From an uncultured Gemella sp. (GTDB lineage: Bacteria; Bacillota; Bacilli; Staphylococcales; Gemellaceae), in contig CAKMQO010000049.1 in the NCBI GenBank assembly GCA_927911695.1, positions 1 through 5,860 on the forward strand: 5,860 nucleotides of DNA. The letters are read 5' to 3'. The translations under genes were made by a program, and so were the position numbers. Position 1 is the first letter of the stretch; every line of letters starts with the position of its first letter. Below the pieces are notes generated by a model. It saw only the letters and a list, made by a program, of their open reading frames with translations, did no database searches and was not told where the DNA came from. This document shows positions 1 through 5,860 of the stretch, in pieces.

Positions 1-3000
1 ATATGAAACTGCACCACTAGTACAAAATACAGCACAAGCAAAAAAATTAATTACTCGGACAAAGTTAGCTCAGTAGTTGTAAGTGAAATTACTGAAGATG
101 GTTATGTTACACTTCATGGTGATCATAGCCACTATGAAAAAGGATTAGTTCCTTACAACGCTAAAATTCTTGATTCATTAGTTTATAAAAAATAAAGACT
201 ATAAAACTAAAAAATGAAGATATTCAGTATGAACTTGCAGAGGGATATGTAATAAAAGTTAATGGTAAATATTACTATTATCCAAAAGAAGGAATATCTC
301 AAAACAATGTTGTAGATGAAAAAACAGGAAAAGAAATTTCAGCACATGCACATCACCATCATCACCATGGTGAATCTAGTGAATCTAAAGGAAGTGGAGA
401 TAACTACACATTTAATCCAAAAGATATAGTAAGTGAAACTCAAGATGGTTATGTAGTTCGCCACGGCGATCACTTCCACTATATTAAGAAGAGTGAATTA
501 TCAAGTGCACAATTATCGGAAGCAAAAGAAGCTGGAGTTAATCCAACATTAGCATCATCTGCGGCAGGAGTAACAACACCAACGAGTGATGGATACATAT
601 TCAAAGGTGAAAGTGATATTATAGGAAGAAACAGTTTTGGCTTTATAGTTCAACACGGTAATCATCAACATATAATTCCATATTCTCAATTAAGAGGAAC
701 ACAATGGGAATATTTATTAAATGATCAAGGAACTACAACTAATAACACTAATACAACAGTAGTAAACACTCCAAAAACTAATATAGTAAATGACAATCAT
801 CATGACCATCATGACCATTCATCAGATCACGGAGATGACTATAAATTTGATCCAAAAGATATAGTAGCTGAAGATGAAAATGGATATACAGTACGCCATG
901 GAGATCATTTCCACTATATTCCAAAGAATAAAGTAGAGAAACCTGCTGAAACTGTTAAACCAGCTCCAGCTATTCCAACTCCTACTTTACCTGATGTGAA
1001 AAATGAAGAGAAACCTGTTGAAGCTGTTAAACCAGCTCCAGTTATTCCAACTCCTTCTTTACCTGAAGTGAAAAATGAAGAGAAACCAAAAGTAGAAGAA
1101 ACGGTTGTAAGATCTAGCATTTTATCTTTTGCAGGTGTACAATTTGAAACTAGTGATGGATTTATTTTATCTGATGAAAGTATAATAACACCAACTTCAA
1201 CAGGTATTTTAGTAGTTCATAGTGGGCATCAACATTTTATATTCTATAAACAATTAGTTAATTCTAAGTGGGAAAAACTTATTCCTCATCAATATTTGAA
1301 TAAAGCAAAAGATGAGTATGCTGAATTAGAAAAAGAAGTTAATGACAAAATTAATTATCTTTCTAAAAAGAATAATATAGCTAAAGATAAATTTAGTTAT
1401 GTTATTACTTCAAACGGGGATGCAATTTCATACAATGGAAAAACGGAATTGTTAAAAGATATAAATATCAAAGAAAATATAGAGACGAATAATTCGAATA
1501 CTCTAGACACTGAAGTAAATAATTCTTCAAATAATAATTCAAGCAATAATTCTGCAACTACTAATACAGAGACACCAAATAATTCAGCAGAAGGGAAAAA
1601 TGAAAATTCAGCAGAGGAAAGAGAAATTGAAGAAAAAATTGATTATGTTGCTAAACAATTAAATATAGATAAAAGTGCTATAAAATTAATTGAAACAGCA
1701 GAAGGTAAGGCGGTGGTATATCCACATGGAGATCATAGCCATACTATATTGATTAAAGACATAGATACATCAAAACCTTTGGCAGATCCACATAGTAATT
1801 CGGGAGCTGAGACGCTGAAAAAATTAGGATTTGATGATGATATTATTCATGATATTCAACACGCATCAGCTGATACTGATTTTCCTACACACGAGACAAA
1901 TGTAGAGAAAATGAAAGAGTGGTTGAAAACTGTTAAGTATCTAAACATAGGTCAAAACAAAAATCCACTTAAAAGAAATGGATTGGATCTTATGCCAAAT
2001 ATTGAAGTTCTAGGTATTGGATATACTTCTATCGATGACATAACACCTGTTTATAAATTCAAAAAATTGAAACAATTATATGTATCAAGAACTGGTATTA
2101 AGGATTACTCATTTATAAAAAATATACCAACACTAGAAGGAATTGATTTCTCTGAAAATGATATACAGGATATCTCATTCTTAAAAGATTATCCGAACTT
2201 AAAATTAGTCTCTGCAGCAGGAAATAATATTGAGAATATTGATGTACTAAAAAATCTTACTAATTTAGAGTCATTGAATTTAGACAATAACAAAATTAAA
2301 GATATCTCAGCGCTACAAGATTTAAATCATTTAAGAGCAGTTAGCCTTGAAAATAATAATATTACAAAATTAGATGCATTGAGTAGTAAAAATGAATTAG
2401 AACGTTTATTCTTATCTAATAACAGTGGTTTAGAATTAGCAACTCTTAAAAATGATAGTTTAGAGCAATTAACAGTAAACAATACTAATATTAGAGACTT
2501 AAGTGTTGTTTCTAACTTGCCTAAGTTGAAAAAAAATAGTGGCAAATGATAATAAAATAACAACATTATCTCATTTGAAAAATGCTAAAGTTTTAGAAAG
2601 TGTAGAAGTTAATAATAATAAGATTGACAGTTTAGATTTTGAGAATAGTACAATTACAAGTCTAGAAATTAAAAACAATAAACTAGAGGATATTAACAAT
2701 GTTAATAAACTATCTGCGCTTGAGAATCTAGATGCTAGTGGAAATAAAATTAGTGAGTTTCCATCTAATAAACAAAATAAATTGATTAACTTAACGATTA
2801 ATAACAATGTTATTAGAACAATGGAAAATGTAAATAATCTTACAGCACTAAAATACTTAACAATGTCAAATAACTATGTATCTACATTAGCATTAAAAGA
2901 AAAAAATAAAACTTTAGAATACTTAGATATAAGTCATAATACTGTTCCAAAAGAAGAGTTAGAAATTCCAAGTGGCGGGAATATACCAAAAGGAATAATG

Positions 3001-4113
3001 AGTAATTTTGAAAAAGTCGAAGGTGGAGATATAAAAGAAAATTATACTTTATCTGCAGACTATATTACAGAACAGGCAGAAAAACTACAGGAAGAGATAT
3101 TAAAACTTAAAGATGAGAAAAAATTAGCTCCAGAAGTAGCGGATGAATTAAAACAAAAAGCTCGTATTATCTATCTTGATATGTCTTACAGTGTAGATCA
3201 AAGCAGAAATAAACAGATTGATTTAGAAAAACAATTGAGTGCAATAAGAAAACAAGTTAAAGATAACCTAGTCACTCCAACTGCTGAGGATACGAATAAA
3301 GAAACTTCAGTAACGGAGCCGTCTAATAGTGAGGTAAACCATGATTCAGAAACACATAATCATACTGAAACCGAAGAACACGATTTTGTATTCGATGCTA
3401 ATAATATAGTTAGTGAAGAAGGTGATGGATATATTGTAAAACATGGTGATCATAATCACTTTGTTAAAAAATCTGATTTATCAGCTAAACAACTAGAAGA
3501 AGCAAAAGAATTTTTAGCTAAGAAAGGTGAAGCAACAACAACCGAAGATAAAGCAACTATAGATAGTAAGAAAAATTATATTTCACTATTTTATGGAATA
3601 AATGAGAGTGCTATTACAGTTGATAATAACACATTAGTATTTAATTATAACGGTGTTCCTAAACGTCTTGCACTTAGTGATATAACTGTTCCAGTGATGA
3701 GCTCAGATTTAGAAGGAGATTTTGAAAAAGAAATAACAGCATTGGCAAGTAGTATGAACACAACAGTTGAACATATACAGGTTCAAGATGGTCAAATGAT
3801 AGTAAATCATGGTGATCATAACCATTATTATCCAATTAAGAGTCCTGGATGGAGACTATATAATCAAAACAAAATACCTTATATAGATATTCCTAAAGTA
3901 AATGGTAATATTGATGAAGCAGTAGTTAATAGCAGATTAACAGAATTAGAAAATAAAGCTCAGACTGTACTTGCTAATAATCCTGCGAAATTAAGAAAAG
4001 TACTAAATTGGTTGAGTAACTTTAGAGAAGTTAGTTTAGCCTGGCATGTTACAGCAACAGATGGTTATTTACAAGCATTAGATAAGTTTGAAAAAACTCA
4101 AATAGATATATAG
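1..4113 (+). CDS. Histidine-triad / leucine-rich-repeat surface lipoprotein (Pht/Slr/Blr-like), 5'-partial, reading frame interrupted
   Basis: This is a cell-surface protein of the streptococcal histidine triad family, whose members bind zinc and help in zinc uptake, adhesion and complement evasion. Joining the frames gives about 1369 visible residues. Eight HxxHxH motifs are seen, at 115, 462, 654, 897, 1218, 1725, 3442 and 3808. About 16 LRRs of roughly 22 residues (about 1915-2960) sit between them, followed by a likely coiled coil (about 3040-3280). The visible protein begins YETAPL, which resembles the mature start after the lipobox Cys in Pht proteins, so only some 20-25 residues appear to be missing upstream. 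There is no LPxTG sorting signal, which fits a lipid anchor. Triads plus LRRs match Slr of group A and Blr of group B streptococci better than PhtA/B/D/E. A GTG at 996 could be taken for a start, but it lies inside a repeat and the frame is open and family-like far upstream. Frame breaks lie near 40-46, 187-206 and 2529-2536. Family call is sure; exact ligand and function are inferred. Confidence 0.88.
2..206 (+). other. Cluster of three one-base A-tract frame breaks at the 5' end of the surface-protein gene
   Basis: Three frames are needed to read this stretch. Bases 2-46 read YETAPLVQNTAQAKK. After the 7-A run at 40-46 the family-like reading continues one frame back, as if one A were lost. 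It then carries the first triad (HGDHSHY at 115-135) and VPYNAKILDSLVYK. An extra A at 187-192 and another at 203-206 then shift the frame twice more. Removing both gives LVYKNKDYKLKNEDI, which lines up residue for residue with LLMKDPNYQLKDSDI of pneumococcal Pht proteins. As written, translation stops at 193-195. The three-edit reading is inferred from that family match. Confidence 0.72.
115..132 (+). other. Histidine triad 1 (HGDHSH)
   Basis: First HxxHxH zinc-binding motif, in the context GYVTLHGDHSHYEKG. It corresponds to the GYVTSHGDHYHYYNG triad of the PhtA/D amino-terminal domain. The paired second half of that domain follows at about 237-290 and reads GYVIKVNGKYYYYPK. There the triad is replaced by a Tyr-rich strand, as is usual in the family. 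Confidence 0.85.
345..368 (+). other. Polyhistidine linker (HAHHHHHH)
   Basis: Eight codons encode seven His and one Ala, directly before the second triad module. Such a run probably captures zinc loosely and passes it to neighbouring triads. A second His-rich linker (HHDHHDHSSDH, 798-830) precedes the third A-type module, and a sparser one (HDSETHNHTETEEH, 3340-3381) precedes the C-terminal A-type module. The placement is seen; the zinc role is inferred. Confidence 0.75.
402..932 (+). repeat. N-terminal histidine-triad modules: A-type (402-533), B-type (582-719), A-type (834-932)
   Basis: Two A-type modules share the pattern YxFxPKDIVxE, then GYxVRHGDHFHYI, then K/PK. Their triads are at 462-479 and 897-914. 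Between them is a B-type module beginning TSDGYIFKGESDII with triad HGNHQH at 654-671, followed by a Tyr-Ser-Gln-Leu segment and a Trp. The A-type module at 402-533 ends in SELSSAQLSEAKEA, matching the SELSASELAAAEAF helix seen after triads in pneumococcal Pht proteins. The final modules of the gene repeat this pattern. Confidence 0.8.
936..1088 (+). repeat. Tandem 72-bp direct repeat, two units plus a start of a third (Pro/Lys-rich spacer)
   Basis: Unit 1 covers 936-1007 and unit 2 covers 1008-1079; GAGAAACCA at 1080-1088 begins a third. Each unit encodes 24 residues of the type EKPxExVKPAPxIPTPxLP followed by xVKNE. The copies differ at only a few bases. Proline-rich repeats of this kind form stiff spacers in surface proteins, holding the triad domains away from the cell wall. 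Unit number could vary between strains by recombination. Confidence 0.88.
1149..1283 (+). repeat. Second B-type triad module (HSGHQH)
   Basis: The sequence starts TSDGFILSDESIITP and ends near a Trp (SKWEKLI), mirroring the B-type module at 582-719. Its triad at 1218-1235 reads HSGHQH, in which the usual Gly-Asp pair is replaced by Ser-Gly while all three His remain. Both B-type copies have HQH at the end and lack the HGDHxH Asp, which may alter metal affinity (inference). Confidence 0.72.
1344..1763 (+). repeat. Paired C-type modules: triad-less copy (1344-1463) then triad-bearing copy (1632-1763)
   Basis: The first copy reads DKINYLSKKNNIAKDK, then ISYNGKTELLKDI. The second reads EKIDYVAKQLNIDKSA, then VVYPHGDHSHTILIKDI. 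They align along their length, but the first has YNGKTE where the second has its HGDHSH triad (1725-1742). They are separated by an Asn/Ser-rich linker (about 1485-1620) of low complexity. The second copy closely resembles the YPHGDHSH segment of other Pht-family proteins. Confidence 0.75.
1915..2960 (+). repeat. Leucine-rich repeat domain, about 16 repeats of about 22 residues (internalin/SDS22-like)
   Basis: Repeats follow LxxLxxLxLxxNxIxDIxxL. Clear examples are TNLESLNLDNNKIKDISALQ (about 2260-2320) and SALENLDASGNKISEF (about 2713-2760). By eye I count about 16, starting after KMKEWLKTVKYLNIG and ending at LEYLDISHNTV. Such domains form curved solenoids for protein-protein contact; in Slr and internalins they bind host ligands. 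A preceding cap-like helical stretch (GAETLKKLGFDDDIIHDIQ) begins near 1803. The frame break at 2529-2536 falls in the tenth repeat, and the repeat pattern resumes without loss on the other side. Confidence 0.88.
2529..2536 (+). other. Frame break in an 8-A tract inside the LRR domain
   Basis: The reading frame from upstream ends at a TGA at 2547-2549, just after PKLKK. The downstream frame is open through this point and carries IVANDNKITTLSHL. With seven A instead of eight, the sequence reads PKLKKIVANDNKITTLSHL, a perfect LRR. A GTG at 2539 could be taken as the start of a separate 524-residue protein, but it has no ribosome binding site and lies mid-repeat. A single gene is therefore the better reading. 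Confidence 0.85.
3040..3280 (+). other. Predicted coiled-coil segment after the LRRs
   Basis: The translation is rich in Glu, Lys, Leu and Gln with heptad-like spacing (AEKLQEEILKLKDEKKL, then RNKQIDLEKQLSAIRKQVKD) and has almost no Gly or Pro. It probably forms a helical stalk between the LRR solenoid and the C-terminal triad block. Assigned by eye only. Confidence 0.55.
3379..3852 (+). repeat. C-terminal triad block: A-type (3379-3528), triad-less C-type (3568-3684), C-type with triad (3724-3852)
   Basis: The A-type module reads FDANNIVSE, then GYIVKHGDHNHFVKKSDLS, with its triad at 3442-3459. A C-type copy without a triad follows (KKNYISLFYGINESAI, then FNYNGVPKRLALSDI). The last copy (EKEITALASSMNTTVE, then IVNHGDHNHYYPIKSPGW) has its triad at 3808-3825. 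The order A, triad-less C, C echoes the arrangement before the LRRs, so the LRR domain is flanked by related metal-binding blocks. A helical tail of about 85 residues then ends at the TAG stop, 4111-4113. Confidence 0.78.
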
Positions 4114-4128
4114 TCTATATTACAACAT

Positions 4129-4173
4129 AAAAAGTAGTGAATTAAGAGAGGAAATCTTAACTCACTACTTTTT
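4129..4173. terminator. Bidirectional intrinsic terminator after the surface-protein gene
   Basis: Arms 4129-4147 and 4155-4173 form a 19-bp stem with one mismatch around a 7-base loop (GAGGAAA). The stem starts AAAAAGTAGTGA and ends CACTACTTTTT, so both strands gain a U-tract. It begins 16 bases after the surface-protein stop codon and should end that transcript. It could also catch serS read-through. Confidence 0.88.
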
Positions 4174-4193
4174 ATATTTTAATAAAATTAAGA

Positions 4194-4229
4194 AATGCCA
4201 AGAGAAATCTTTTAGACTCTCTTGGCATT
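4194..4229 (-). terminator. Intrinsic terminator of serS
   Basis: A perfect 12-bp stem (AATGCCAAGAGA paired with TCTCTTGGCATT) has a 12-base loop. On the - strand it is followed by a T-rich run (TTCTTAATTTTATT) and lies about 48 bases past the serS stop codon. The + strand tail is poorer in T, so serS is the likelier user. Confidence 0.78.
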
Positions 4230-4277
4230 ATTATGAAAAGAAAAACTATATTTAGTAGGGTACAAAACTAATCTCTT

Positions 4278-5551
<1,274 letters not shown>

Positions 5552-5559
5552 AATTGTAT

Positions 5560-5568
5560 GCTCCTTCT
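5560..5568 (-). promoter_or_regulatory. Ribosome binding site of serS
   Basis: AGAAGGAGC on the - strand lies 8 bases before the ATG at 5551. It confirms that start, which the broken frames would otherwise hide. Confidence 0.88.
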
Positions 5569-5600
5569 AAATAATTTATATTGATTGAATTTTTACAAGT

Positions 5601-5637
5601 AAAATAAAAAGTCCCTTACGCCAAAGACGCAAGGGAC
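5601..5637 (-). terminator. T-box leader intrinsic terminator
   Basis: On the - strand, GTCCCTTGCG pairs with CGTAAGGGAC (10 bp, one G-U pair) around a 7-base loop and is followed by TTTTTATTTT. It lies between the T-box sequence and the serS ribosome binding site, so it decides whether transcription reaches serS. Confidence 0.92.
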
Positions 5638-5797
5638 GATTAATTTCTATACCGTGGTTCCACCCAAATTCAATCTAAAAGATTCTTGAAATTTAATTTG
5701 ATATTATTTATAGTAGAATTTTAAAATAAACAATAAGTACTTTCAGCATTTGTACTCTCTCTGGGAATGTTCTTAGATTAAAACATGTCTATAATCA
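5605..5797 (-). promoter_or_regulatory. T-box riboswitch (tRNA-sensing leader) of serS
   Basis: The leader RNA binds a specific tRNA and reads its charging state. Uncharged tRNA stabilises the antiterminator, so serS is transcribed when seryl-tRNA is scarce. On the - strand the T-box core GGGTGGAACCACGG is at 5652-5665. The conserved AGAGAG bulge is at 5755-5760, followed by an AGTAC/GTACT distal stem with an ATGCTGAAAG-type loop. A short stem III (5669-5690) precedes the core. Stem I closes between about 5789-5796 and 5700-5713. A likely Ser specifier codon, UCU, is at 5715-5717 and is followed by A. The T-box call is firm; the specifier is placed by eye and less sure. Confidence 0.92.
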
Positions 5798-5821
5798 ATT
5801 TTATATATTTTATTTAATATA

Positions 5822-5852
5822 ATTTTACTCTATTTTTATCTTTTTTTGTCAA
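5822..5852 (-). promoter_or_regulatory. Likely sigma-A promoter of serS
   Basis: On the - strand a perfect -35 box TTGACA (5847-5852) is followed 19 bases later by a -10-like TAAAAT (5822-5827). The spacing is a little long. Transcription would begin about 5815, just before stem I of the T-box leader. Confidence 0.65.
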
Positions 5853-5860
5853 GTCTTTTT

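Noticed and set aside
936..1088. CRISPR-like direct repeats
   Set aside because: The units are adjacent without spacers, in frame, and encode a Pro-rich protein spacer.
914..1120. Small - strand frame with Gly/Ser/Phe-rich repeats
   Set aside because: It is the antisense reading of the Pro-rich tandem repeat and has no start signals.
996..2549. A stand-alone 517-residue protein starting at GTG 996
   Set aside because: The GTG is a Val codon inside the second half of a tandem repeat unit, has no ribosome binding site, and the same frame carries triad modules back to about 207.
2327..2807. Leu-rich - strand frames that look like membrane peptides
   Set aside because: They are reverse readings of the Asn/Lys/Leu-rich LRR codons; the hydrophobic look is a base-composition effect.
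2539..4113. A separate second LRR gene starting at GTG 2539
   Set aside because: The start lies mid-repeat with no ribosome binding site, and removal of one A from the A8 tract joins both parts in a perfect LRR.
4230..4277. Possible small gene or element between the serS stop and its terminator
   Set aside because: It is AT-rich and too short, with no start, ribosome binding site or repeat.

Overview
The window is very AT-rich DNA from a low-GC Firmicute. It holds two convergent genes: a large secreted histidine-triad/leucine-rich-repeat (LRR) protein on the + strand (1 to 4113) and serine--tRNA ligase, serS, on the - strand (4278 to 5551). A Pht-type surface protein next to a T-box-controlled serS in such AT-rich DNA suggests Gemella or a close relative. 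That placement is inference; no marker here fixes the genus.

Region 1-4113 is one gene read in pieces. It belongs to the pneumococcal histidine triad (Pht) / Slr / Blr lipoprotein group. The window opens just inside the mature protein, so only the signal peptide, lipobox and promoter seem to be missing. About 1369 residues remain once four one-base A-tract errors are allowed for. The order is: N-terminal triad modules with His-rich linkers, a tandem Pro-rich spacer, more triad modules, an Asn-rich linker, about 16 LRRs, a predicted coiled coil, and a C-terminal block that repeats the triad modules. Eight HxxHxH motifs are visible.

Region 4114-4277 is the convergent gap. It holds two strong hairpins: a near-perfect bidirectional terminator behind the surface-protein gene and a second one best placed to stop serS.

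Region 4278-5860 is serS with its full 5' control region on the - strand: promoter, T-box leader (stem I, stem III, T-box sequence), intrinsic terminator, ribosome binding site and ATG. Uncharged tRNA should allow read-through into serS.

Both genes are interrupted by single-base length errors, nearly all in A/T homopolymers. serS is normally essential and single-copy, so two frameshifts in it point to sequencing or assembly error, and the surface-protein breaks may have the same cause. The surface-protein breaks could instead be real decay or slippage. The two genes have no obvious functional link: one probably handles zinc or adhesion at the cell surface, the other charges tRNA.
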